Assembly (NCBI GenBank): GCA_963573385.1
Contig: CAUYLG010075506.1
Span: 124,001 to 188,000 of the forward strand
DNA length: 64,000 nt
Direction: 5' to 3'
DNA from: Cacajao melanocephalus
Taxonomy: Eukaryota > Chordata > Mammalia > Primates > Pitheciidae
Shown here: one piece after another, positions 1-64,000 of the stretch
Layout: every line of letters begins with the position of its first letter
Position numbering within the stretch: the stretch's first letter is position 1
Notes under the pieces: model-generated
What the model saw: only the letters and a program-made list of their open reading frames with translations
Database searches by the model: none
What the model was told of the DNA's origin: nothing
Program-made: the position numbers and the translations under genes

Positions 1-41119
<41,119 letters not shown>

Positions 41120-41139
41120 TGAGAACTTGTCTCAGCCCA

Positions 41140-41200
41140 TGCACACATGCACACTTGGACTCACACGCAGTCACACGCGCACACGCACGCACACACACAG
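41140..41200. repeat. CA-rich tract in the ATP2B3 3' UTR
   Basis: Imperfect CA repeat with G and T interruptions just after the stop codon. Confidence 0.85.
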
Positions 41201-41672
41201 ATAGCGACCCGCACACCTGCAAAACTGGGGAACAACTAAGGTGGCTGAAGACCCTTCTGGCAGGGCATTCAACAAGGTGCAGCCTGCCACAGCCTCCTCA
41301 TCCGGACCGAGGAAGAGGAGGACAGAGAGGAGGAAAAGGAGGAAGAGGAGGACAAGAAGGGGGAGGATAAGGTTCTTCATCCAAAGGAGGAAGGAGCAGA
41401 AGTAGAGGTGCGAAGAGCTGACTTCCCCGCCTTTTTTCTACTGATGCTGCTTTTGTAACGAACTACAGTCCCCCGCGTGTGTGCTGTTTGGGCTGCGTGG
41501 TGGGCAGGGTCTGGTTTGCGTTTATTGGGAGTTTTTGTTGCACCCATTCGGGAGACATCAGATCAACATATTCATGCAAAAAAAAAAGTTGAGTGCTCTG
41601 CAGGGCTGTGAAGGGTGGCACCCTGGAGCCACAAAGCAACCCGCCCCTGGCAAAAACCAGGCACATCTGCAG

Positions 41673-41740
41673 TGTGCATGTGTGTGTGTGCGTGCACATA
41701 TATGTATGTGTGTGGATCGGTACACACGCACATATATATG
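41673..41740. repeat. TG/CA alternating tract with inverted repeat
   Basis: TG-rich stretch, then CATATATGTATGTGTG and, after a short spacer, ACACACGCACATATATATG, which pair in part. Confidence 0.8.
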
Positions 41741-43115
41741 ACCAGATGCATATTTCGATAAGGAACTATCTATTGGCATGATATTTGCATTCCTCTTATC
41801 AGGCATTTTCATTTGGAAATTTCACTATTGAATGTAGTAAGGTTTTTTTTTTTCAGAGAACTAGACTGCAAGAATATCTGGTCAATCCATTTTCATCCCT
41901 CATCACCCACACCCACCCTTTGCTCCTGCCCTCTGCCCGGCCCTACTGAGATTCCCAAGGAGAAGGTGGAGAGGGGATGCTCCAGGTCCGGAGCTAGAGA
42001 GGAGAAAACCGTTTCAATGGAAGTCCTTATCTAAAAGGAAAACACCAAAGTATTGATGAGAAGGAGCCCTTCAGTTAGTGAAAGGGGATTTTTGTTTTCA
42101 GCTTTCTTCGGTTTCTCCAATTCCACGTCCTTCATCCTGGCCACGCCCCCAATTCAAGAGCATGAAGCGCTCTTGGAGGTGCGGGTCCTGCCCAGAGTCC
42201 AGGGAGCAGGCCCAGCTGAGCACAGGTCCGAGAAGCCAGGGGCAGGGCCAAGAGTTCAAAAGAAGCCAATGGAGGGAGAGGGGTCCTCAGAAGCACGGAG
42301 GAGCTGGCAGTGGGAGAATGACAGCAGGGACGCGGCTACAGTTCAGACCCTGTCCCCTCAGCACCTGGATGGACTCCTACTGTTTGCTTTGGCAAATGCT
42401 GAGGAGTCCTCAGTAGACCACCTCAGTGTCTGCTCTTACACCAGAGGCGCCGCCACCAAAGCACTCTTTCCACCCTACTCTTCGCGTCCAGACTCAAGCT
42501 TCAGCCATGAAGGCATGGATTTGTGAACACCAGGTCCTGAGGGGAGCCTATCCTGGCAGTGTGGGCACCTGGTGGGCCAAGCCTCAGTTTCCCCCAAATA
42601 AGCAATCACTTGGGAGGGAAGTACAGAGAAGGCAGAGCGGGTAAAGAGGGGCCTGACTTTTGCCACCCTCCTGGGGAAGCCCCTAGGTCCACATACACAC
42701 ACCCACAGTGACGCCATGGAGGACCCTTGCCGTCGGCACCTGCAGGTGTCACGTTTTGCAGGGAGGTGGCTGGGCCTGGGGCTCAGCCGCCGGGAGACAG
42801 CTGGGAGCTGAGGGACAGAGGTCGGAATGGAAGCCACCGACATAGACTGGCACCTTCAGGAGGCTTGTCTCACCTCCACCGTCCCCACTATTACCATTAA
42901 TGCCATGTCACCCCTGAGCAGGAGGAGTCAAATCTCGGGCAAAAGAATTTCAGTTAGAAAAGAAAATCCCACTTTAAAATGCCAGCTGCAGATAACTCAA
43001 AGCCATCCTTTTTTCCTAAAGGGCACACTGAGAATGTTACCTATTTGTAAACTGCTCCCTGATGTCCTTGTCGAAACGATAATAAGAAAAAGGATCTTTG
43101 TGTTCTTCAACGAGA

Positions 43116-43121
43116 AATAAA
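43116..43121 (+). terminator. ATP2B3: ATP2B3 poly(A) signal AATAAA
   Basis: Canonical AATAAA about 2.0 kb after the stop codon; cleavage would fall near 43140. TG-rich sequence follows within 50 bases. Confidence 0.65.
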
Positions 43122-43836
43122 ATCCGAGGCGTTGAAATGCAGAAGATGAGGTGCGTGCTGCACTCACGGGCTTCTTCTCATCCTCTGTCGTGGACACGCC
43201 GATAGGACCAATGGCCAATAGCTATTAAAAGCAAACCCTCACTGCTGCTGTAGAAAGTTGCCTATGTAAATGTCGACTGTCTAGTCCCTAGGTCACCTTT
43301 GTGCTGGGGTGTGGAGTTCAGAAACGGGCCCCATGACCTGGAATCTGTTGCTCTTGTTTTTGCAGTCTTCAGGCTGGGGCCCTGTCTCATTGGGAAGCCC
43401 CTCCTTATAAAGCATCGTATTACCTGGAATGGCTTGGTCAACTGTGTTGAGTTCAAAAATATGTTTTACATTTTTATCTGCCTGTTATAAAGACGAACAA
43501 AAAAATGTTAATGAGAAAGATCACAGATACATAATAATTTAAAGTCTGTAGTTGAATTTCCTAAGTTAAAGAATAGACCAAAATTTCTGTGTATATAAAA
43601 AAAAATGAAAGGCTCCTATATCCTGATCTGGATAACGTGTGTGATTTATTATTTGGGGAATTCTTGTGTGGAACAAAACAAAGGTGTCTTCATGCCATTT
43701 TAACAGAGCTGGAGAAGCCACAGGCAGGAGGGGGTTTCCCCTGGCTGGATGCTAGAGTGCTAGGCCCCCGGGGGGAGGCGCTCCAGCTGCTGCAGGAGTC
43801 CGGGCTGTCTGGACTCGAAAGGGCCTGTAGTAGCAG

Positions 43837-43914
43837 CACGGCAGCTCAGGCCCGTCATCCCAGCACTTTGGGAAGCTGAGGCGGAAGGATCCCTTGGGCC
43901 CAGGAGTTTGAGGC
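43837..43914 (+). repeat. Alu left-arm fragment, sense
   Basis: Contains 'cccagcactttgggaagctgaggcgg' and 'cccaggagtttgaggc', then stops; about 78 bases. Confidence 0.75.
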
Positions 43915-43929
43915 TTCCTGACACACATT

Positions 43930-44560
43930 GCACACTCCTCACTTCTTTTATTGTGGTAAAACACAGATCACATAAAATGTACCATGCTCACCATGTTTAA
44001 GTGTGCGTCCCGGGCATAAGCACGTTCCCATGCTGTGCAGCCATCTCCGCCATCCAGCCGCAGAACCTGTTCATCTTCCCCAACTGAAGCTCCGGCCCCG
44101 TTCACCCCAACTCCCCACCCCTCAGCCCCGGGCACCTGCCCTTCCTTCTACTGTCTGTCTCTATGGATTTGACCACTCTAGGCCCCTCATAGAAGTGGAA
44201 TCCTACAGTATTTGCCCTTCTGTGGCTAGCATCGAGTCCTCAAGGGTCATCTACATTGGAGTGTGTGCCAGAATTTCCTTTTGAAGGTGAATCCTACTCC
44301 ATTGTCTGGATATACCACATTTTGCTTATGCAATCAGCTATCCGTGGACATTTAGGTCGCTTCCATATTTCAGCTATTGTGGATCATGCTTCGGTGAACA
44401 TCCTGTCTTCCATTCCTTTGGGCCCATACCCAGCAGTGGAATTGCTGGATCCTATGGGAACTCTAGCTTAACTTTCTGAGAAACTGCCACTCCATGGTAG
44501 CTGCACCATTTTTCATTCCAATCATAGACGCCTTTGCTAATCTAAAGCCACAGAAAGAAA
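43930..44560 (-). repeat. L1 3' end, antisense
   Basis: 'ttattgtggtaaaacacagatcacataaaatg' to 'gaaactgccactccatggtagctgcacc' is the reverse complement of an old L1 3' end. Confidence 0.8.
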
Positions 44561-44594
44561 GCCCGCCATTTCACTCATTCCCTTAATCCACATG

Positions 44595-45745
44595 TGTAGG
44601 GTCCAGCCCTACAGGGACATGGGGTGTCCCCTATCGCTGTGCTGAGGTGTTGGATCCGAGAAATAAAGAGGCAAAAACAGAAGGACAGAGAAAGCACAGC
44701 TGGGCTTCGGGCGAGGGGGCCACGCCACTTACAAGCGCAGACAGGCGAGGCCCTGAATGTCCGGGATCGTCTGTATTTATTGGGTATAGGTGAGGGGGCA
44801 GAGTAGTGAATGAGGTCAACTTAAGGATAGTGATAGGGTCAAGATAATCACATGAGCAATAAACAAGGGGTCCACCCCCATTAGGTCACCTAGGCTAGGA
44901 GGTGGGCCGTGCACAGTGAAGAGGGTGCAGTGTGTAATATCTCTTATCTAGGGGCAGGCTACTTCTAAGGAATTCTATAGGAGGATGCTTTGAGTCAGCA
45001 CAGTAGCTGAAGAGCTGACAGGGTCCACAGCCACCTGCTGGCAGCTTCCAGTGATTTCTATAGGAGGATGCTTTGAGTCAGTACATAGCAGCAGGGCTGA
45101 CAAGATATACAGCCACCTAGGCGTGATTATACCAGAGGGGTTTAAAGCCCAGGGACGCTCGAGGGCTTGCCAACCTGAGGCCAGCTTTCCACAAGAACTG
45201 GACGCAAGGTACTGCAACTCCTTTTCAGGAGGAGTGACTCTTGCTCCAAGCCTGCCATACAGCGGGTATCTTTACGACACCGAACGCTGCTGCCTGGGCC
45301 AGCCTGCTATGTAACGCACGCCCTTTCAGGCAGAGGCACAACCGCCTGAGCTGTAGATTCTTGTCCTGGTATAACTCTTTTTCCCTTAAATCATGCTCCA
45401 CACCATGTCTGCTCTAGACATTCCTCCGACTATAAGCAAGATATGATTATAGATGTATAGCTGCTTATTCCTTAATTCATGCTCTGTATCGTGTCTGCTC
45501 TAGGCATTCCTCTATGAACTAAGACATAATTTTAAATATACATAATATGGAAATAACTGAGTAGTGAGATATTCTTCAGACACTAACTGTTCCGACTATA
45601 AACTAATACATGATTATATATAAAGGATCATATAAAGGAAATAGCTGACTAGTAACACTATAAACTAAGATATGCTTCAGGCACTAACTGTGCCGGGGAT
45701 CTGCTTAGCTCTCCTTCCTCGGTGCCCAGATGGGGGTTGTCCACA
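44595..45745 (-). mobile_element. Solo endogenous-retrovirus LTR with 6-bp target duplication
   Basis: Plus strand begins TGTAGGGTCC and ends GTTGTCCACA, flanked on both sides by CACATG (44589-44594 and 45746-45751). A 1151-base element with TG...CA ends and a 6-bp duplication fits a class-II (ERVK-type) LTR. On the minus strand an AATAAA precedes a TACAGACGATCC stretch near the 3' end, giving the orientation. It carries internal duplications (gaggatgctttgagtcag twice; tatggaaat and aggcactaactgtgcc-like units). No coding retroviral region is attached. I do not know the subfamily. Confidence 0.8.
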
Positions 45746-46042
45746 CACATGCTGCATCCCTGAACAACTGTGCCTGTGCACGCCCATGCCCCATGGTCCC
45801 ACCCTAGCTTGAGACCGGAAGAGCCAGGAAGGCAATCCTGTGGCCAAGACTTGCCAATAGCCACCCTGGCGATGCCACTAAGACCACACCCCACACTTCA
45901 CTGGATTTCTCTTTCCCTTTTCAGGTTGGCAGCACCAGAAGATGCATTTTCCAGGAAGGCTGCCAAGAGAGGAGAAAAATGGCTTCGAAGTCATTCAAAG
46001 CAGCAGAGTCCATGCTTCTAAAACCGGCGAAAAGACAAATCA

Positions 46043-46333
46043 GGCCAGGCTCAGTAGCTCATGCCTATAATGCAGTACTTTGGAGGCTGAGGCGGGTGTA
46101 TCACTTGAGGTCAGGAGTTCAAGACCAGCCTGGCCAACATGGTGAAACCCTGTCTTTACTAAAAATACAAATATTAGCCGGGTGTGGTGGCACACACCTG
46201 TAATCCCAGCTACTTGGGAGGCCAAGGCAGGAGAATCGCTTGAACCCAGGAGGTGAAGGTTGAGTGAGCTGAGATCACATCACTGCACTCCAGCCTGGGT
46301 GACAGAGTGAGATTCTGTCTGAAAAAAAAAAAA
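46043..46333 (+). repeat. Alu, sense
   Basis: Full-length from 'ggccaggctcagtagctc' to the A-tail at 46322-46333. Confidence 0.93.
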
Positions 46334-46655
46334 TCGAAAACAGCAGGCAGGAGAATCGCAGTATGCCTTTGCCGCATTGGTGTCCAAGTGCATTCTGAAC
46401 CACAAAGATGAGTGAGTCCAGATTGAGCCAAAGTCCATGCCAAGATAGCTGGCCCTTCATGGAGAGACATCCTGCTATCCCAAAAGAATTGTAAATTTGT
46501 GTCTGTGAATTCCCTGTCCACCAGCTTCTGCTATCCAACATGACACCGGTACCATGGGGCAAAATCGGTGCTCAGTGAAGCAGCTTGGGGCGAGGAAGTC
46601 CCCCAACAGCTGAGCCCTGGGAGTAAAGGCTTGTGCAGGGGTCTCAGGGAGGCCC

Positions 46656-46915
46656 GTGTATGAGTGTCCTGTGGCTGCTCTCAACAACAGAAACTTCCCT
46701 CACAGTTCTGAAAGCCAGAAGTCCAAAATCAAGGCCTTCAGGGGACACTCTGTTCCAGGGCCTCCTCTTAACTTTGGGCGTTGCCAGCGTCCTCAGAGTT
46801 CCTTGGCTGTAGATGCCTCGCTCCAACCTCTGTCTCTCTCGTCGTGTGGCTTTTCTCCCGCGTCTGTGTCTCCCTGTGCGTGTCTGTCTGTGTTTCTCCT
46901 CCTCTTTTTTTCCAT
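46656..46915 (+). mobile_element. ERVL LTR fragment (MLT2-like)
   Basis: 'gtatgagtgtcctgtggctgctctcaacaacagaaac', 'cagttctgaaagccagaagtccaaaatcaag' and 'tcctcagagttccttggctgtagatgc' match the order in MLT2 LTRs. Confidence 0.65.
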
Positions 46916-47231
46916 AGCTGAATTAAGAAGCTTCATTCTCACCCACAGCACAATTCAATGCATGCAGGAGGCTCTGGTAGGCTCCAGAAGCTGTTTCCGG
47001 CTTGCAATTCTGTCACCTCAGAGTCCTTTCTTTCTGGAGGTTCAGATGAGAAAATAGATGCTCTTAAATGCTTACAGTGACACCTATAGTGTCCCCTGGA
47101 CTTCCAGAGGTGAACACAAAGCACATGATCCTATCTAGAATCAGTGGGCACTAATTTTCTCCACCACAACGATTACCTGTTATTCCAAGCAACTACTATG
47201 TTCCCTATTGGTTTTACATTTTAACATTCCA

Positions 47232-47475
47232 GACCAGGCACGGTGGCTCACGCCTGTAATCCCAGCACTTTGGGAGGCCGAGGTGAGAGGATCGCTTGGG
47301 TCTAGGAATTTGAGACCAGCCTGGGCAACATAGCAAGGCCTCATCTCTAATAAAAATAAAAAATGAAATTAGCCAGGCATGGTGGTACACACCTGTAGTC
47401 CCAGCTACTCAGGAGGCTTAGGTGTGAGAATCGAATGAGCCCAGGAAATCGAGGCTGTGGTAAGCCATGATTGCA
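47232..47475 (+). repeat. Alu, sense, truncated
   Basis: Starts 'gaccaggcacggtggctca' and ends in 'aagccatgattgcaaaag', where the right arm is cut short by a purine microsatellite. Confidence 0.9.
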
Positions 47476-47655
47476 AAAGAAAGAAAAGAAAAAAAGAAAG
47501 GAGAGCGAGAGAGGGAAGGAGGAAGGAAGTAAGGGAGGGAGGGAGGGAAGGAAGGAAGGAAGGAAGGAACGGAACGGAGGGAGGAAGGAAAGGAGGGAGG
47601 AAAGAAAGGAGGAAGGAAGGAAAAAGAAAAGAAATGGAAAAGAAAGGAAACACAT
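47476..47655. repeat. (GGAA)n/(GA)n purine microsatellite
   Basis: About 180 bases of G and A in GAAA, GGAA and GGGA units, directly on the truncated Alu. Confidence 0.95.
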
Positions 47656-47674
47656 TTAGTATTCCGACAAACAA

Positions 47675-47910
47675 GAGTGGGTTCTGGAATTAGACCACTT
47701 GGCTGTGAAGGCTGGCCCTACCACCCATGTGATCTTGGGATCTTGGGCTAATTGATTTATGCCTTTCCCTGCCTCCGTTACCTCATGTATAATAACAATA
47801 CCTGCCTTGTGGGGCTGTGAGCATCAAATGTATTAGTTGATACAAGTAGAAGAGACTTAGAACAGTGCCTGGCAACACGTGCGAGCTACTCAGTAAGTGC
47901 AAGTTACTGT
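47675..47910 (+). repeat. MIR, nearly full length
   Basis: 'gaattagaccacttggctg', then 'ccttgtggggctgtgagcatcaaatg' and 'agaacagtgcctggcaacacg', the standard MIR order. Confidence 0.8.
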
Positions 47911-48060
47911 TTCCCCATTTCATTGCTGAAGCGCCTGAGTGAGAGTCAGGGGCTCAGGAGTCTGTGAACAAGACAAGGTTGGCATAGATGACAGACAGCC
48001 CCTTAACATCACCAACTTCTTCTTCATCATCAATATCATCTGTCATAGGGATAGTGAGGT

Positions 48061-48286
48061 AGCACTTGGGAGGCCGAGGTAGGCAGATGGCTTGAGCCCA
48101 GGAGTTTCAGGCCAGCCTGGGCAACAGAGTGAGATCCCCTCTCCATTAAAAAAAAAAAAATACAAAAATTAGCCAGCTTTAGTGGTGCACACCTGTAGTC
48201 CCAGCTACCTGGGAGGCTGAGGCTGGAGAATCACTTGAGCCCAGGCAAGGCTGCAGCAGCAAGACCTTGTTTCAAAAAACAAAAAC
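48061..48286 (+). repeat. Alu fragment, sense
   Basis: Lacks the first 30 bases of the left arm; ends in an A/C-rich tail. Confidence 0.88.
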
Positions 48287-48287
48287 A

Positions 48288-48597
48288 GGTGGGGCGCGGT
48301 GGCTCACACCTGTAATCCCAGCACTTTGGGAGGCTGGGGTGAGGTCAGGAGTTCAAGACCAGCCTGGCCAACATAGTAAAACCCCGTCTCAACTAAAAAT
48401 ACAAAAATCAGCCGGACATGGTGGTGCACGCTTGTAATCTCAGCTACTCGTGTGGCTCAAGCAGGAGAATCACTTGAACCCAGGAGGCAGAGGTTGCGGT
48501 GAGCCGAGATTGCACCACTGTACTCCAGCCTGGGTGACACAGCGAGACTCTATCGCAAAAAAAAAAAAAAAAAATCAAAAAATGAAAAACAAAAAAA
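48288..48597 (+). repeat. Alu, sense
   Basis: From 'ggtggggcgcggtggctcac' to a long A-tail; abuts the previous Alu. Confidence 0.93.
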
Positions 48598-48670
48598 CCC
48601 AGCATGTTCTGGATTGCACAGCTGGTGGAATTTAACCATGTTCATCTCATTATAATTATAAAATCATTTT

Positions 48671-48979
<309 letters not shown>

Positions 48980-49047
48980 TTAATTTTAAATTTAAAACCT
49001 GCTGGTGTGAAATCTTGTGGTCTTAGAGAAAATATTTTCTTTTACAA

Positions 49048-49336
49048 TTTTTTTGGGGGTGGGGGAATGGAGTCCTGCTCTGTCACCCAGGCTGAAGTAC
49101 AGTGGCTCGATCTCGGCTCACTGCAACCTCCGCCTCCCAGGTTCAAGCGATTCTCGTTCCTCACCCTCCCAAGGAGCTGGGATTACAAACATGCACCACC
49201 ACACCCAGCTGATTTTTGTATTTTTAGTAGAGACAGGGTTTCGCTATGTTGGCCAGGCTAGTCTTGAACTCCTAACCTCAAGTGATCCCCTGCCTCGGCT
49301 TCCCAAAGTGCTGGGATTACAGGCGTGAGCCACCAC
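49048..49336 (-). repeat. Alu, antisense
   Basis: From a T-rich start and 'ggagtcctgctctgtcacccaggc' to 'ggcgtgagccaccacc'. Confidence 0.93.
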
Positions 49337-49954
49337 CTTGTAACTGTATATATTTATAGTGGTACAATTTGATGTTTCCACTAATATTATGTTGCATAAT
49401 GATACAACGAGGTAGTGTATCCATTGCCTCATGCATGTATCACCTCTTTGTGGTGAGAATATTTACAAGCTTCTCTTCTGGCTATTTTGTAACATACAAT
49501 ATGTTACTGTTAACGCTATATCACACACGGGGAAACTATTTCTGCTACCAATTGTAATTTTGTATCCATCGACCACCCTGTCTCCAACTCCTCCTCTCCC
49601 TCCCCTTCCAGTCTGGTAACCACTGTTCTACTCTCAACTTCTGTGATGCCGAAGTTTTTAAAAACTCCAAGAGTGAAGTCATGTAGTATTTTTCTTTTTG
49701 TGCCTGGCTTATTTCACTTAATGTAATGTCCTCCAGATTCATCCATGTTGCAAATGGCAGGATTGCCTTCTCTTTTATGTCTGAATAGGATTCCGCATTT
49801 CTTTCTCCATTCATCTGTTGTTGGACACTTAGGTTGCTTCTGTATCTCAGCTATTGTGAACAGTGCTGCAATAAACATAGGAGTGCATTTGTCTCTTCCA
49901 CATGCTCATTTCATTTCCTTTGGATACATACCCAATTGTGGGAGTACTGGATGA

Positions 49955-50268
<314 letters not shown>

Positions 50269-50395
50269 TTTTTTTGTTTGTTTTTGTTTGTTTGTTTGTT
50301 TTAATACCAGGTCTTCCTATGTTGCCCAAGCAGGTCTTGAACTCCTGAGCTGAAGTAATCCTCCCACTTCCACTTCCCAAAGTGCTGGGATGACA
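50269..50395 (-). repeat. Alu fragment, antisense, with GTTT-rich tail
   Basis: (TTTG)n followed by 'caggtcttcctatgttgcccaagcaggtcttgaactcctgagctg' and 'cccaaagtgctggga'. Confidence 0.8.
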
Positions 50396-50811
50396 ATCCT
50401 GAGACAATGACCCCTGTCTATTTTTAAAACGTTTGATGAACCTCCATACTGTTTTCCATAGTGGCTACACTAGTTTCCAATCCCACCAATAGTGTGTGCA
50501 TGTCCCGTTTTCTGCACATACTCACCAAAGCTTGTTTTCCTTTGTTTGATAGTAGCCATTCTAATTGGATGAGGTGATATCCTCAATGTGGTTTTGATTT
50601 GCAATTTCCCTGATTACTGATGTTGAGCAATTTTTTTCGTATACCTGTTGGCCATTTGTGTGTCTTCTTTCGAGAGACGTCTACTTAGGTCTTTTGGCCA
50701 TTTTTAAATTGGGTTGTTATTCTGCTGTTGTCTAAATTCCTTATATATTCTGGATATTAACCCCTTGTCAGACGTGGAGATTGTGAATATTTTCACCCAT
50801 TTTTATTTTTA

Positions 50812-51102
50812 TTTTTTTTAAGACTGAGTCTCGCTCTTGTTGCCCAGGCTAGAGTGAAGTGGTATGATCTTGGCTCACTGCAACCTCCGCCTCCTGGGTT
50901 CAGGCGATTCTCCTGCCTCAGCCTCCCAAGTAGCTGGGATTACAGGCACCCACCACCACACCCAGCTAATTTTTGTATTTTTAGTACAGACACGGTTTTG
51001 CCATGTTGGCCACGCTGGTCTTGAACTCCTGACCTCAGGTGATCCGCCTGCCTCAGCCTCCCAAAGTGCTGAGATTACAGGCATGAGCCAGTACCCCCAG
51101 CC
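50812..51102 (-). repeat. Alu, antisense (in the L1)
   Basis: T-rich start, then 'gactgagtctcgctcttgttgcccagg' to 'catgagccagtacccccagcc'. Confidence 0.93.
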
Positions 51103-51245
51103 AATTTCCTCCCATTCTTAGGTTGTCTCTTCACTCTGTTGTTTCATTTGCTGTGAAAAAGGCTTTTTAGTTTGATGCAATCCCAGTTGTCTATTTTTGC
51201 TTTTGCTGCCTGAGATTTTAAGGTCCTAGTTTAAAAATCCCTTAA

Positions 51246-51562
51246 GCTGGGCGCGGTGGCTCATGCCTGCAATCTCAGCACTTTGGGAGGCCAAGGCGGG
51301 CAGATCACGAGGTCAGGAGATCAAGAACATCCTGGCCAACATGGTGAAACCCCATCTCTACTATAAAAACAAAAAAAGTTAGCTGGGTGTGGTGGCATGT
51401 GCCTATAATCCGAGCTACTCGGGAGGCTGAGGCAGGAGAATCGCTTGAAACGGAGTTGGAGGTTGCAGAGAGCTGAGATCGCGCCAGTGCACTCCAGCCT
51501 GACGACAGAGCTAGACTCCATCTCAAAAAAAAAAAAAAAACAAACAAAAACAAACAAAAAAC
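51246..51562 (+). repeat. Alu, sense (in the L1)
   Basis: From 'gctgggcgcggtggctcatgcc' to an A-tail continued by CAAACAAAAA. Confidence 0.93.
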
Positions 51563-52043
51563 CCTTACCCAGTCCAACATCATGAAGCATCTCCCCTGTG
51601 TTTTCTTCCAGTAGTTTCCTAGTTTCAGGTTTTGCATTTAAGTCTTTATTTCATCTTGAGTTGATGTCTGTGTATGGTGGGAGGGAGGGGTCTAGTCTCA
51701 TCCTTCTGCATGTGGATATCCCATTTCCCCAGCACCATTTCTTAATGAGACTGTCCTGTGCTCACTGTGTCTTCCTGGCACCTTTGTGGGAAATCATTTG
51801 GCTGTGGGTGCGTGCATGTTTGTTTCTGGGCTTTCTCTTCCGTTCCATTGGTCTATGCACCTGTTTTGATTACTGTAGTGGTTGTGGTATATTTTGAAGT
51901 CAGGTAGTGTGATGCCTCCAGATGGCTTTGACTATTTGTGGTTCCATGTGAACTTCAGGACGATTTTTCTATTTATGAAAAATGTCACGGCAATTTGGAT
52001 AGGGCCTGTATTAAATCTGTACAATGCTTTGGGTAGCAGGGCC

Positions 52044-52340
<297 letters not shown>

Positions 52341-53049
52341 ATCAGGGCCATTTTTACCATATTAATTCTTCTGAGCCCTTTTCACTACCACACTACACAT
52401 CCACATTTTGTTTCTCATCTCTCCGTCCACATAAGCAAGGAGTTTCACCTGGCTGCCAGAGCTTAGGCAAGGATGGGGCACACAAGAGCTGCTCAACAAA
52501 TGTGGTTCTGTGACTGACTAGTCCTGAAAAGCTTACAACAGGAAAGCAGGAGCCCACACTAAGGAGAAGTTAATCATGAAAACCCACAACGAATGCCAGG
52601 TCAGCTGCGTCAAGCCTGCCCACCAGCGAGGCCTATGACATCTGCTCGGATTCTTCGCCCTGAGGACACTGAACACTCTGTAAAGTTAAGCATGCCTCTG
52701 CCCTGACCTGCATCACCCCAGCCCCCACACCTGCAGGCACCAGAGTCCACCCCGTGTACACCCAGTCCCTGGCCCTACCTCACATGCTGAACATACGAGT
52801 CCCAGAGTGCGCCTCCTGGTCTATTTTTACCCACCCGCTTTTGAGAAGGGAATCAGAGGGGTGCCAGGGGCCACAGCTCTGAGTTTCTCCAGCCTCCCCA
52901 TCCAGACTAGCTGCCTTGACATTTAAAAATGCATTACTTTTAGTTACATTCAATCAGGTCTCGCTTTTCTGAATGCAAGGGATCCTCCGTAACCCCAGGC
53001 CTGCCACTCTACCTGAGAGCACTCCAAGGGAAACAGAGCAAAGCCAAGG

Positions 53050-64000
<10,951 letters not shown>

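Larger units (their letters stand above)
41120..43140 (+). other. ATP2B3: ATP2B3 3' UTR
   Basis: Starts after the TAA-TGA double stop. It contains a CA-rich tract (41140-41200), a purine-rich GAGGAA tract (about 41308-41370), a TG/CA alternating segment with an inverted repeat (41673-41740) and then unique sequence up to the poly(A) signal. The end is inferred from the first canonical AATAAA; a longer form reaching about 43.6 kb is possible. Confidence 0.7.

Overview
This is a simian primate genomic window. Split exons with GT-AG introns, about twenty Alu copies, antisense L1 3' ends, MIR/L2 relics and LTRs all point that way. It holds most of two X-linked genes arranged tail to tail. ATP2B3 (plasma-membrane Ca2+ pump PMCA3) is on the + strand from 2516 to about 43140. 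CCNQ/FAM58A (cyclin Q, the CDK10 partner) is on the - strand from about 64000 down to about 53050. This ATP2B3-CCNQ neighbourhood is the one known from human Xq28. Several residues in both proteins differ from the human proteins as I remember them, so I lean to a non-human monkey or ape, without certainty.

Layout. Positions 1-2515 are ATP2B3 intron; the exon for roughly the first 70 residues lies upstream of the window. Nineteen coding exons of the 'b' form follow between 2516 and 41119. With the 70 missing residues they give 1220 residues, the usual PMCA3b length. Two regulated exons are intact: a 42-nt splice-site-A exon (7135-7176) and a 154-nt splice-site-C exon (30823-30976). The second shifts the frame of the last exon and gives the shorter 'a' tail, 1173 residues in total. 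The 3' UTR runs from 41120 to a poly(A) signal at 43116-43121.

Positions 43.14-53.05 kb are intergenic and almost solid repeat. They contain an L1 3' end, a solo LTR with a clean 6-bp target duplication, a cluster of Alus, a complete-looking MIR, and a long antisense L1 broken by four Alu insertion sites. CCNQ coding exons 5, 4, 3 and 2 follow at 53495-53584, 57213-57440, 59258-59390 and 61168-61351. Exon 1 lies just past the right edge; the last 400 bases are CpG-rich and look like the edge of its promoter island.

The two genes are not a functional pair. PMCA3 exports Ca2+ from the cell, mainly in neurons, under calmodulin control. Cyclin Q activates CDK10. I found no sign of a novel coding system, CRISPR array, tRNA or bacterial-type element. 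The observations worth a second look concern alternative splicing, repeat structure and lineage-specific substitutions.
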